A stretch of 64,000 nt of DNA from Zopfochytrium polystomum (Eukaryota > Chytridiomycota > Chytridiomycetes > Chytridiales > Chytridiaceae), in the NCBI GenBank assembly GCA_025765615.1, contig JAIVFJ010000031.1, forward strand, positions 310,001-374,000, read 5' to 3'. The notes under the pieces were generated by a model. The model saw only the letters and a program-made list of their open reading frames with translations. It made no database searches and had not been told where the DNA came from. The translations under genes were made by a program, and so were the position numbers. Shown piece after piece: positions 38,187-49,698 of the stretch (the stretch's first letter is position 1; every line of letters begins with the position of its first letter).

Positions 38187-39461
38187 TTTTGGTGGACGAG
38201 GATTCTGTCGAGTGGGAGGGAGGCAAATGGGATCGCGTAAGTCGATTGGATCGGAAGAGACGGGACGGATTCGCGAGCGGTGGTAGTGCGGTGCGCGATG
38301 GGATGGGATGCGATGCGATGGGATGGGATGTAGTTGCCGTGATGGCAAGGTCCCACACCTGAACCGAGTTTAACTTCTTGAACGAAGGGGCTCAAAATTT
38401 GTGATGCAACGAATTGAAGGAATTCTCATTTATACCATCGGACTTGTCAAGGTCAAGTCACTCTAATCCCGAGGCTTTCCAGGCGCTGTTTGTTGGGAGG
38501 TGAGGGCGAGCCACCGTTTCGCAGCAACAACAACCAGGCAGCAAACGCGAACGGTCAAAAGATATGTGACGATAGCGAATTGCAGTTGGAGGTGATCATT
38601 CGTGCCCGCAGAGAAGCTTTCCCCCTTTCAACCTCCCCCACCCCCAACTTAACCCACCCGCACCCGCCGGGAAACAAATTTCCATCGATTCAGCGGCTTT
38701 CTGTGGATTCATTGCGTTGGTCTTCGTGTACGCGTCGAGCTTCGCCGTCTGGGGTCGCCACTTTCGGGCGTGTGCTGTCGGTTTGGTCTTGTCAACAATA
38801 TCATGGAATTGGAACGACCAAGTTATTCAAAGTCCGCTGGGTGGAGTCGCACCCAGGCTGCGCCTCCTGCCTTGCGACTTGAAACTTGCTCCTTGCGACG
38901 ACGAATAGAGATAAAAGAAATAATAAGGCGGGTAAAGCCCGGGTAAAGCCCCCTTGTGTAAGTCGAGCTGCCGTGAGCGCCTTACGCACCCGCGACAATG
39001 CAGAAGATATGTATACAGATGTGCAGTACATTCAAAATATCAATCGTCGGGGGTGGGGGAGAGGGGAGCGGCCAGAAGAAAGGGAGGACATGAACATTAT
39101 CGGATAAGGGTGCCGGCGCTGCTTTTGGCCACGCCAAAACCCCGTCAACCCATCCCCGCCGCCATGCCCGCCTCATCCGCCGTAACGGCCGTTGACACTC
39201 GCGACGGAATGGCCCGGGGAAAAGGGGAGACGGAGGGAGGCTTTTGCGGCGGGCTTTGAGGACGTTGAGGTTCTATTTTGCCACCCCGACTCCGCGCGCG
39301 CACGCCTCCTTCGCTCCCTGCAGGTTCTGCCGGTCCCGCTGAGGCAGCGGCAACGGCGGAACGCGTCGGTGCAGGTTGTTTCGGACACCTTGGGCAAAGC
39401 TTTCTTTCTTCTTTCCACCTTTTCTTTGTCAATTTTTGATAACAAGTCGATTGTTGACAAG
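38187..39461. other. Intergenic: divergent promoter region of RPP2 and RPB12
   Basis: No supported gene. Plus- and minus-strand ORFs here lack conserved motifs. Contains the pentamer-like GATGG(G/C)AT repeats near 38296-38332 and a short GGGTAAAGCCC duplication near 38931-38951. Confidence 0.5.
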
Positions 39462-39941
39462 ATGGACGCCGCGGCCAGCCAGACCCGCAAAGACGTGGTA
39501 ATGTACCAGTGCGGAGGTAAGCGATCGGGGCGCGCCTGCTGTCCATGTCCCACCCTCTAGAGTGATCCCGTAGAGTCCGATCGCCGCACCACCGTTTGAA
39601 GCGAACGAATCGAGCTGAAGACTGCCGCACGAACGTTGGAAGAGAGGAGCGGTTCCACACGACACACCTCGACTGTCATCGCTCCCTCGACGATCGACGA
39701 ACGGCTACACTCACACGCTCTAAAAACACCTTCCGTCATCTCTTAATATTCAGAGTGCGGGGCAGACAACGAGATCAAACCGAAGGAGCCAATACGATGC
39801 CGTGAGTGTGGGTACCGAATCCTGTACAAGAAGCGGACACGGAGAAGTGCGTACCTCCCTTTTCCTGTCATTGTCAATCTTTCGCCGCTGCAGTTCTGAC
39901 AGTACTTTCTGCGTGCAGTGGTTCAGTTCGAAGCGCGATGA
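39462..39941 (+). CDS. RPB12: DNA-directed RNA polymerases I, II and III subunit RPABC4
   Basis: Three exons, 39462-39516, 39754-39846 and 39919-39941, give 56 residues, the normal length of this smallest shared polymerase subunit. It carries one zinc ribbon: the first Cys pair is in YQCGECGADN and the second in [18 protein letters not shown], followed by the conserved end MVQFEAR. Splitting the final Met codon across intron 2 (A|TG) is confirmed by the C-terminal match. Confidence 0.96.
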
Positions 39942-40277
39942 GAACGATCGGGAGCCGTGGGCTGGAGCGGTCGGCTTCATGTGCGTCGGAGGGGGATGAT
40001 GAGAGTTTGGAGGTTGGAAGTTCGGGGCGTCGTGCGGGTTCCACCGGGGGATGCCCCAAAGGCTGCGGAGAGATCGCATTTTTTCATTGTACCGCTATTC
40101 TTATTCTACCCACCTGTGTTTAGTTGAAAAAGATGATGCTTCGGGACCAGAGCCTTGGGACGGGTCCCCGAAATTGTCGGAAACCCAATGGCTCCAAAGA
40201 AATAAAAACAAGAGATCTTTCGGGGTAACAACCCACCCTGACAGTAGAAGAAGCTGCGCATCTGCAGTGCTCTTGAC
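39942..40277. other. Intergenic: RPB12 3' end and ABCA promoter
   Basis: No coding signal recognised; AATAAAAAC near 40201 could be a polyadenylation signal for RPB12. Confidence 0.45.
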
Positions 40278-43200
40278 ATGAACGAGACCGCCGATAAGGC
40301 CCGTCGTGGGTACAGCCTCAGGGCCCTCGGGCTCAAGGCGGTGAGTTATCAAAGACGGCAGGTTTTCACCAACGTGTGCTGCATAAGGTGAGTGGTGCTT
40401 TCAAATAAAATTTCAAAGTGAGCACAACTGTAGGAAGGTGGGTACTAAAGTTCTCTTGGCGCTGTGTACAGCGTCTGTCCAATCCTCATGGTGGCCATTT
40501 CGGCCGGGACTCGGTAGCCTGATCTCAACACTCATAGCAAGATCGTACAAGGTGGAAAGTAGGTTGCATGATCCCTCAATTGATCTAATCGCGCACGGCA
40601 CGCAGCTATTCAATTTTGCAGCAACAACTTTTCCCTTGCCAGTGACGGCTTCCCCATTTTCAATCTCTCGAGTCCAGACATCTTTGGAGCAGACACGTCG
40701 AGCAAAAGCGTAAACTTCATCCAGAACGCCAACTTGCAAGGTGTCAGTAGGAACCCGGGTGCCCAGCTGTATTCGTTCAACAAGCCATGTGCGAAGTCAG
40801 GTTCAGCTTTGCAATACATCTTCTGAATCGGTCTGCAGGCGTTTTTTGGTTTGGGTCCGACTATCCGCAAAACTCGCTGATATATGAGCGGAACGCCAAA
40901 AGTGCGCCAATTTTCAAAATTGACTCGTAAGTAAAGCTGAAACATAAAACAGGCGTTCATTCTTTCCACCGAGTAGGACTTACATCCCGCCGCCAGACAT
41001 TGGCTGGTTTGGCCTTATTCAAGCGTACATTAGAGATGGTCCGATACTCGCAGCGACGTCAAACAAGACCAGCCACATTCAACTGTTCTCGCAATTCCAG
41101 CAGGGAACCTGGATCTACACGGGCGCACGCAGTGCTCAACTCGCGAGCCTCCTTGGAGTGATTCCTCCGTCACCAGTAAGCGCAGCGAACGTCGCGAGCT
41201 ACTTGAACGCAGTTTCGGGAACAGACCTTTCGGGACTATATAACCCTACTTACAATCCAGCCAGCGGCCTCTTGAGCGCCGTTCCACAACGCATTTATGT
41301 AAACTTCTCCATGTTGGCCGGATTCTCAGGGCTTCTTCCAGTACCCTTTTCGGTCCCCTTCATTAATGCAACCACCCCCGAGGTCCTGGACGATCTCCTC
41401 AATGCTCGCATCCAGGAACTCATTATCAGCCTCGCACGGCTCAACAAAACGGTGCTTCAGGTGACGAAACCAGCGACGGCGGATCTCCTCGACTTCTACA
41501 TTCGCGCGGGAAATGTCGGATCAATAATGCCGTACGGTGCGGTTTTCCTCGACGCGTGGGATCCCGAGACGTTGGCCATTCGCGTGTTGCTTCAGTTTGG
41601 CACGGACAAGCGACTGCTTGCTGCTGGCAACTTTCCTCCCGCAGGCCAAAGAATGGTGACACAGATGGTACAGCTGAATCAGGCGGTTTTGAAAGCCCTA
41701 GGAGCCCGCTGGGGAGGTAAAATGAAGGACGCGAGGATAACGCAAGGGATTCGAGCCTTTCCCGATTCGCAGACGACCGGTTTCAATGTCGAATTTGGGG
41801 GCATCATTGGAAGAATACTTTACCCTTTTGGAGTGTCGTTCCTGCTGCCAGTTTTCGTCATCGTCTTAGTTAAAGGTGCGTTGTGCTCCAAGTCTTTGGA
41901 AAAACCTGTTAAGTCAAATCCATTCACTGCGACCAGAAAAGGAAGATAGAATGTAAGTTTGTGCATTACCCTCTTAATTATTGACCAGCTTAAACTCAGA
42001 TTCGCAATGATGCGCATGAATGGTATGAAGCCCTGGGCATACTACCTGTCTCATTATGTCGCATTCTATCTTCTATTCGCCGTCTCAAGTGCCCTCTTTC
42101 TCATTTCGGGGAGAATCGCTCGCCTCTCCCTTTTCACAAAAACAGAAATCAGCATTCTCCTTCTCCTTTTCTTCATTTGGGGCCATGTTCAAATCGTTCT
42201 TGCTTTCTTCTTCTCCGCTCTATTCAGCCGCAGCCGAATCGCTCTTGTCCTCACTTTCCTTATCGTGCTCTGTGGAGTCATTATATCCCTTGTGATGGAT
42301 TCCCTTTTCCCATTATCGGATCCTGTCCCAACAGCTTTCTTTTTGTGGCCCCCTTTCGCTTTTTACAGGATACTTAGTGATTTGAATCGCGCGAGCTTCA
42401 GCTGGACAGTTCCAGTAAGTTTCGTCCATATTTCCCACATAATCAAGTTCTAACAGAACGAATTCGTAAAGCCATACTCTTTTAAGCGCATTGAACCAGG
42501 AACTGAAGTAGCGAATGCGTTCCTGCTTCTTACGTTTGAGATATTCATATACGGCATCGTTGCTCTGTACTTGGCGGCTGTTGTGCCCTCTGAATTCGGA
42601 ACGCCGCGGCCGTGGAACTTTCCCGTGCTAGCGGCAGTCAAATACTACAAGTATCGAGTGGTGCGTCAACCCGATCGACTTCTTATACCATCCTCGACTG
42701 AAAATTTACACAGCAAAAGAAGCAAACCCAACCGTCCGAAGTTTTGTTGGCTCGACAAATCTCGCCGAGCCCCGGAAGTTTGCACGAGGACGACGACGTT
42801 CGCCGAGAGCGCCAGCGCGTGGATGACTCCAGCTTCCCTGCAGACTGCCCGATCGTAATTTATCACATGCAAAAGGTATACCCTCCACGCGGCGGTCTCG
42901 GCCCAAAGTTTGCAGTAAAAGACGTGACGTTGGCCGTTGAGCGAGGTCTCGTCTTGGGCATGCTGGGACCGAATGGAGCGGGAAAGACCACGCTGATCTC
43001 AATTTTGACTGGGCTGTACGAACCCAGTGGCGGTACGGCTCGCCTGGCAGGGTTGGATGTTAGGACTCAATTGGACGACGTTTATAAGATTATTGGGATA
43101 TGTCCGCAGGTACGGCTCCATTGAAGTTGGGAGATATTAACCAACGTTGAAATGTAGTTCGATATACTGTGGGACGACCTTACCGTTGGGGAGCACCTCT

Positions 43201-44096
43201 ATTTTTACGTACGTTCGACCGCTTCAAAATGACGTTTAACTGAATGTCTGCTTAAGGCCAGACTGAAAGGCATCGAACCAGTGGATGAAGAAGCGGCCGT
43301 ATCGCGCTCACTGGCTAAAGTGTCACTCAGCTCACTCCAACACCGCCTGTCGAAGTCACTTTCTGGGGGAGAGAAGCGTCGCCTCTCGATTGCGATTGCC
43401 CTCGTAGGAGATCCCACAGTTGTGTTTTTGGACGAGCCGACCACGGGGCTTGATCCAGAGGTCCGTCGACTCATTTGGAACATCATCAGGGAAGCAAAAG
43501 AGGGTAAGACGATCGTTTTGGTAAGTGTGCGAGGGTTACATTGGCAGTCACCTTTCATTTGACCGACCTTGTTCGAATTGACTTCCTTAGACGACACATT
43601 CAATGGAGGAAGCTGAAGCTGTTTGTCAGAGAATCGGCATAATGGCGAAAGGGTCGATGAGGTGCCTTGGTAACCCGCTACGCCTCAAGGAGCTGTACGG
43701 CTCCGGCTTCAAAGTTTTCTTCAATTCGTCCCAAGAAGACACTGCGAGAGCGTGTGAATGGGTGGAAAGCATTCTCCCCAAAGGATGGACAAAGGTCGAC
43801 GCCTTCTCCACCAGGTAAGGAATCGGCGTTTTGCAAACCTCAGCTCTGACTTCCCATCTCCCAAATGCCCAGTACTTCGTACGAGTTTCCGTCCTCGCCA
43901 GGCGTTATATCTCAGCTGTTCGAGCACATTGAGAGGGAGAAGAGCGCACATGGGATACTGGATTGGGGAGTCTCGCAAACTACTTTAGAAGAGTAAGTGG
44001 GGTTGTTGAGAAGGCTTGACGGAAAGCACCACTTCTCACCTCTCTTTCAGAGTGTTTCTTCGCATCATTTCAGATGCTGATGCAGATGCGGACTGA
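40278..44096 (+). CDS. ABCA-subfamily half-transporter, with a one-base frame break in TM1
   Basis: Multi-exon gene from ATG 40278 to TGA 44094-44096. ABCA proteins move lipids across membranes. Order: a cytoplasmic start; TM1 ([11 protein letters not shown] then [10 protein letters not shown]); a large lumenal domain (about 40.6-41.8 kb); TM helices [45 protein letters not shown] and [19 protein letters not shown] single nucleotide-binding domain follows with Walker [18 protein letters not shown], signature [15 protein letters not shown], Walker [14 protein letters not shown] and H-loop [11 protein letters not shown]. It ends with the ABCA-type extension QTTLEEVFLRII. The GGG at 40506-40508 puts TM1 out of frame by one base (in-frame TAG follows), although both sides are clearly one helix. 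Only one TMD-NBD unit is present, so it must dimerise. Confidence 0.88.
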
Positions 44097-46031
44097 CAAA
44101 CAGTCGCCAAGAATTGTCATCTCGGAGGTGTGCGACAAGGGGGACGAAGAAAGTCCAGAAACTGTTTGAAACGTTTTTGCACCGTGTCGCTTTGACTCAA
44201 GCGAATCCATTGCTCCCATTTTTTTAATTCAGTCGTTAATTCTTGTCGTGCCATCAAGCGCAGAGAGAAGTCCGTTTATTCTCTCGGTGGCCTGGTGATT
44301 TCACTGTTGATATATTGAAGCCAAAGCGCACGGAATGTTCAGCCACAGGACGGAGCGTTTTGATGCTGTCGTGCATAAGAACGGATTGAACATGGTGGAC
44401 TGAATGTAAATGGAGTTTTTATCTAGGAAACAGCTCTGGTGCACGCAACACTCAAGTTATGCCGACCAGCCCCAGTCCGTTATTACTTGACCGTTGACGT
44501 TTGCGCGGCTACGGGCCTGCCGCAAGGAGCACTTTCTGTAACGACTGAACAGTCCGATACAGAGCAGTCCACAAGGTCCTTTATGAATGTATTAAAAACT
44601 TGAGTGAGGAGAATAAGGCGAAGGACGAAAACGATAAATCGGAGTGCACAAGTCGCGAGAACTTGACAGCCACACTAAAAAGGCTGGGAAGAGCAGTAAT
44701 TGTTGCCGGACATAGGAAAAGCTCATCCCTCGTTGTCGGAAATTCTCGCCCTTTGCCGTCGTCCGTCGCCTTCTCAAACCAGTTTCATCCTCAGTTAGGA
44801 GTCCTCCTCAACTTCGGACTTGCTCCACGCCTCAAACTCCGCAGCCTCTTTTCCTCCTTGCCCTCTGATCAGCACGCTCGTCGCTGCAAACAGGTCATAA
44901 GCAGCGGGAAGCAGTCGAAAACGAACGAGGCGACAGAGCCGTAGTGACCTTCTCTGTCCCAAATCCGTTTGCGGCACCGAAACAAACCCAGCAGCGTCGC
45001 CTGCATTGTGACGGAGAGGTGTAATGGAGTAATCTGAAGTTGTAAAGCGCTTGGGGATGAAGCGATGGAAATGAGGTTTGCCGAGCCTAAGTTCCAAGTT
45101 CATCCACCCAACCCCAAACCCAGTTATCAGGAGATTTGATGCTTTGGTCGTTCAGTTTCCAACCTTTCCCCAACACTGAGAAGGCCGATGGAAGCAATGA
45201 TTCTAGTGGCTTGGTCAGTTAAGTAGTTAAGTGGCGTTATCTTACCCTTCCAAAGCCACACTGGCCCACGAGCTTCTCGAGCCCTCTTTTCTTCTTTCTC
45301 TCTTTTCAGTCGAATCCGCCTTCTTCATTCTCTCTTTCCAGCTCCCGCCGTTCTCTCATCAATAATATCTCCCCTCCTGTAAGCGCTCCACTGCCTGCAA
45401 TCTTAATATCTCCCGCTCCTGTGAGCGCTCCTCCGCCTGCAACCTGAATGAATCAAGCAACATATCCACTCTTGCAGCATCCGAGACCCCGGCCTCGGAG
45501 ATTCAAGTGAAATTGTCCAGTAGTAACAGGTCCAAACGGCTCTGTGTCACGACAATGTCGGCCCCGGTTGCGGCTGCTCCGACGGCGGCGCCAACTGCTC
45601 CATCATCGGGCGGTGGGCGAGATGAGGCCGCATCGTTGCCGCCAGTATGGGGAGGAGCGGTCGTCGTCGTCAAACCGATGTCGGCAAGAGTTGCGGTTGC
45701 GAGTCTCACCAGCTTAAAGTTTTCATCAAAGAAGCTTGGCTGCACAAGTGGGGATGGCTCGATCCAAAGTGGGGATAACCAGCAAGGACAACAACAAAAA
45801 TGACCCAAATGCAGCAACCCCCTGGAGCTACAAAACAGACGTGGTCAACAGAACAAGAAACCCACGAAACTGGCTACAAGTAGTTCACAAGTTTTTCAGT
45901 GCAAACAGCAAGCGACCCCACGCACGCACAGACCACCTCCCCCGACGACGGCACGCACACGCAAACATTGTCAATGATGACAGGCGAGCAAAAACACACG
46001 CAGGACCCATCACAAAAAAAATATCCCTTGG
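44097..46031. other. Long gap between ABCA and the 18S pseudogene
   Basis: No conserved gene. An 83-codon ORF at 45555-45803 (Ala/Pro/Ser start, Gln-rich end) has no recognisable relatives and may be chance. The region also holds a two-copy tandem repeat (separate entry) and CAC/ACGCAC-rich sequence near 45910-45965. Confidence 0.45.
45364..45446 (+). repeat. Two-copy imperfect tandem repeat (unit about 41 bp)
   Basis: The unit TAATATCTCCC..TCCTGT.AGCGCTCC.C.GCCTGCAA occurs twice head-to-tail with a few substitutions. Confidence 0.8.
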
Positions 46032-46915
46032 TAATGATCCAACCGTAGGTTCACCTACAGTTACCTTGTTACAACTTTTACTTCCTCTCAATGATCAAGT
46101 TTGACCAGCTTCCTGGCCCACCAGGAGGTGTTGCTGCCCCCCGAGGCAAAAGGCCAGTCTCACTAAGCCATTCAATTGGTAGTAGCAACAGGCAGTGTGT
46201 ACAAAGGGCAGGGACATAATCAGTGCAAGCTGATGACTTGTGCTTACTAGGCAATCCTCGTTCATGACCAGCAACTGCAAGGATCAATCCCCAACACGCC
46301 AGAGTTTCACAAGATTTCCTGAATTGCCTTCCAGTGCAGGTTTGAAAAAAGTAGTATTGCAAAACAACAGCTAATTTTTTCGAGTCACTTGCTGGCTCCG
46401 TCAGTATAACACATGTGCAGCCCAGAACATCTAAGGGCATCAAAGACCTGTTATTGTCTCAAACTTCTGCTGGCTGGAAGCCGGCAGTCCCTCCAAGAAG
46501 TCTTGAAACGCAGGGGTTGCCCCCTGTGTGCACCTGCCGACAAGCTAGCAAGCACGACTATTTAGCAGGTCAAGGTCTCATTTGTTATCAGAATTAGCCA
46601 GACAAATTGCTCCACCAACTAAAAACAGCCATGCACCACCGCCATAGAATCATGAAAGAGTTATCTGTGTCAATCCTTACCATGTCTGGGCCAGGTGAGT
46701 TTCCCTGTGTTGAGTCAAATTAAGCCCCAAGTTCCTTGCCTGGTGATGCCCTTCCATCAATTCCTTCAAGCTTCAGCCTTGCGACCATACTCCCCCAGGT
46801 CCCCAAAGACTTGAAGATTTTCTCATGAGGATGCCAAGCATGCCTTTTCAAAGCAAGCAGCGCCCAATCTCCAGTCAGCCTCATTTATGGTTGAGAGTAT
46901 CTGATTGTCTTCAAT

Positions 46916-46952
<37 letters not shown>

Positions 46953-48005
46953 CGCCTTTGCTTCGCAGTTGTTAGTCTTTTGTAAATCCAAGAATTTCAC
47001 CTCTGACAATTAAATACTAATGCCCCAAACTGTCCCTATTAATCATTACTGCAACTCTAGAAACCAACAAAATAGGACTGTGGTCCTATTCTATTATTCC
47101 ATGCTAATGTATGGAAGCGCCAAGACTGGCCTGCTTTGAACACTCCAATTTTTTCAAAGTAAACTGGTCCCCACTCCACACACGGACTGCAAGGGCCTGT
47201 GCGCTTTGTGAGAGAAAGGGGTTCAATCCCATCTGCAGTGAAAAAAGAAACCTGCGCTGTGAGGTTGCACTTGCACACAACCCCCCAAACGCAGGCCGAC
47301 CAGTGGAAAAACGGGTCCAAGGTCCAACTATGAGCTATTTAACTGCAACAACTTTAATATACGCTACTGGAGCTGGAATTACCACAGCTGCTGGCACCAG
47401 ACTTGCCCTCCAGTTGTTCCTCGTATGGGCTTTAAATGGTTCTCATTCCAATTCCAAGGCCCAAACAGACCCTGGATTGTTATTTATTGTCACTACCTCC
47501 CCATGTCAGTATTGGGTAATTTGCACGCCTGCTGCCTTCCTCAGATGTGGTAGCCGTTTCTCAGGCTCCCTCTCTGGAATCAAACCCTAATTCCCTGTTA
47601 CCTGTAACAACCATGGTGGGCCTCTATCCCACCATCAAAAGTTGATGGGGCAGAAGTTTAAATGACCTGTCACTGGCACAGAGGGCCATGCAATCTGTTT
47701 CAACCAGCTTCTATGAATCATCCAAAGAACTTGAAATGGGCCTGAGGGCCCAATGATGAGGTTGGTTTTTTATCTAATAAATACCACCGCTTCCAGAGGG
47801 CACGGCTTTGATTGCATGTATTAGCTCTTGAATTACCACAGATATCCAAGTAGATATTTAGGTCAAAAAACGAGAGACAGTCAAGTAAACAACAACTGAT
47901 ATAATGACCCATTCATAGTTTCACTGTAGAAGCTAGGTCATACTAAGACATGCATGGCTTAATCTTTGAGACAAGAATATGACTACTGGCAGGATCAAGC
48001 AGGTA
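46032..48005 (-). pseudogene. 18S rRNA pseudogene, full length but decayed at CpG sites
   Basis: The minus strand aligns by eye with eukaryotic small-subunit rRNA from its 5' end (TACCTGCTTGATCCTGCCAG near 48005) to its 3' end (GTAGGTGAACCTACGG...GGATCATTA near 46032), about 1.97 kb. Invariant sites are mutated. The 530 loop reads CAGCAGCTGTGGTAA instead of CAGCAGCCGCGGTAA. TTCGATTCCGGAG has become TTTGATTCCAGAG. In the penultimate helix ACCGCCCGTCGC has become ACTGCCTGTTGC, and GTCGTAACAAGG reads GTTGTAACAAGG. The recurrent change is CG to TG or CA. The region has few CpGs (about 8 in 46501-47100) while neighbouring genes are CpG-dense. No 5.8S or 28S sequence was seen beyond its 3' end. This is an isolated, deaminated copy rather than a working rDNA unit. 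Confidence 0.88.
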
Positions 48006-48217
48006 GCTGAGTGTGTTTACTCCCCTGCAGTCGGTCACGCGTTGTTGTTTGTTGCGTCTGTGTGTGTGCGGGCGCCGATGAGGGGTTGTACCCGACGGCA
48101 AAAAATGTTTCAAGTTGGGGGGGACCAGACTACGACGACGTTTAAAAATGGGGGGTGACCAACGACAGAACAGTGGTGGGGGGGGGCGCGAAGTTAGGAG
48201 TCCCAATTATTTGCATT

Positions 48218-49602
48218 TCACATCACACCCAAGAACTCTGGAAGCCCCGGCTCCTCGTCCTCCCAAACCGCTTCCACTTCCGGATTCTGACCGCGAAACC
48301 GCCAATTCTCGTCCACCCCGCGCGTCAGGACCCGCCGCGCCCGCCCCGCCAGAAACCCCAGGTCCCGCGCGATCCGCCGCGCGTTCCGGCTCTCGTAGCA
48401 GAAATACGCTCGCTTCCAGTCCACCCCGCGCGCCTCGTACTCTGCCAGCGCCGCGGAAAGGCGTTGCGTCGGAACTCGTGCGAACCCGTCGCGGCTGCAA
48501 AAGTACCGCCACGCGCTACCGCGGCCGTACAGGTACCAGGAGCGGCTGCAGGAGAGGAGCGCGATCGCGCCTGTTTGCGCGTGGACTGGTAGGTGTTTGA
48601 GGAGGGTGGTGATCACGACGTGAGGGAGGCGGTCGGGGATAAAGCTCCACGCTGGTGGTGGTGGTGCTGTGGCCATCGAGTCGTTGGATAGGTGAGGGAC
48701 TACCGGGAGCGGAACGAGCTCGGCCGCGCCTTCGTATGTGCCTCGCTTCAGCGCGAGCAGACTGGCTGTGTACCCGTCGAAAATTTGCTCCCCCTTGTCG
48801 TAATCGGCAAGGTCCACCGGCTCCTCGCTGTTATCTCCCCGCTGCCGGTCTAAAAGAGTCGCGATGCTCTCGCCTCCCCAACCGTCGCTCCACCAAAGTG
48901 AGTCCGGCCTCGCCAGAACGAAAAACTGGGGCCGTTTCAACCGGGGGTAGGGACCTTGTGTTGTTTGAATGTCCGCATCGTCCGGGCAGCTCAGGTGGTC
49001 TCCTCCCCATTTATAAAAGAACTCGTCGTTGGTCTTTAAAAGATAAGTGGCGAGACAGACGAGCGGGATCGCCCGTTGCTCGAAATAAGCGTCCAGCCAC
49101 TTCGCGCAGACCGCATGGAATGGAAATCCGTGCACGTTTGGGTTCGCGAAAACTGGGGTGAGGGAGGGGGGTGTGGATGATTCGCGAAATGCGTAAGGTG
49201 TTTTTTTTACGGATGGCAACAAACCTGGATGAAACCCGGTGGAGCTAAAGACGACGCTGATCGATCTGTCGATGTTCGCCATTCCGAACCAGCAAGACGG
49301 CGCAAGATCTGGATCCTGGTTGGACTGGTCCGAAACGCCTTCCAGCCGGCCCCTCATAGCGTGCAGCGACCGGTTTCCAGAGTCCTTGCCAACCGGGGAC
49401 CAGCGGCCATCGTGTGTGAGGGCTTTGGGTGCGCGGATTCGCAAACACGGCATTTGGTTTCGGGCGTGATTGGACGGGAGACAAGGGGGATCTTACATCT
49501 CACGGCCGATTGAAAGGGAATCGGCGGGCCTCGGTAGCTCGTACTTTGGCCGACAGTCTTGCCGCAGAGAGCGCAGTACGACGATCCGGAACTGCGCGCC
49601 AT
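48218..49602 (-). CDS. F-box-like protein with N-terminal CxxC finger, paralogue 1
   Basis: Minus-strand gene: ATG at 49602, stop at 48218-48220. A short first exon gives SSYCALCGKTVG and ends after PFQSAVR near a donor at 49495. The second part carries DGRWSPVGKDSG and DPDLAPSCWFGMANIDR. Then FPFHAVCAKWLDAYFEQRA with a conserved CPDD and FVLARPDSLWW, an F-box-like segment (LPHVVITTLLKHLPVHAQTG), and the C-terminal block DGFARVPTQRLSAALAEYEA, RGVDWKRAYFCYESRNARR, IARDLGFLAGRARRV. The layout (Cys finger, 'G.PFH..C' motif, F-box) recalls fungal F-box proteins with an N-terminal CxxCG finger; that family assignment is an inference. Some in-frame reading between exons is uncertain. Two paralogues lie downstream at 49.7-51.0 and 55.4-56.7 kb. 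Confidence 0.65.
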
Positions 49603-49698
49603 TCAGCTTGCTTCGCCACCAGACCTTTTTGTTTGCTGCTCATTCCCATCGAAAAACCCCGACTCAAGCTCCTTGGCTCACCGACGTTCTATTTAGTT

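Noticed and set aside
46032..48005. Functional 18S rRNA gene
   Set aside because: Invariant residues such as the 530 loop and the 3' GTCGTAACAAGG are mutated, and no 5.8S or 28S follows.
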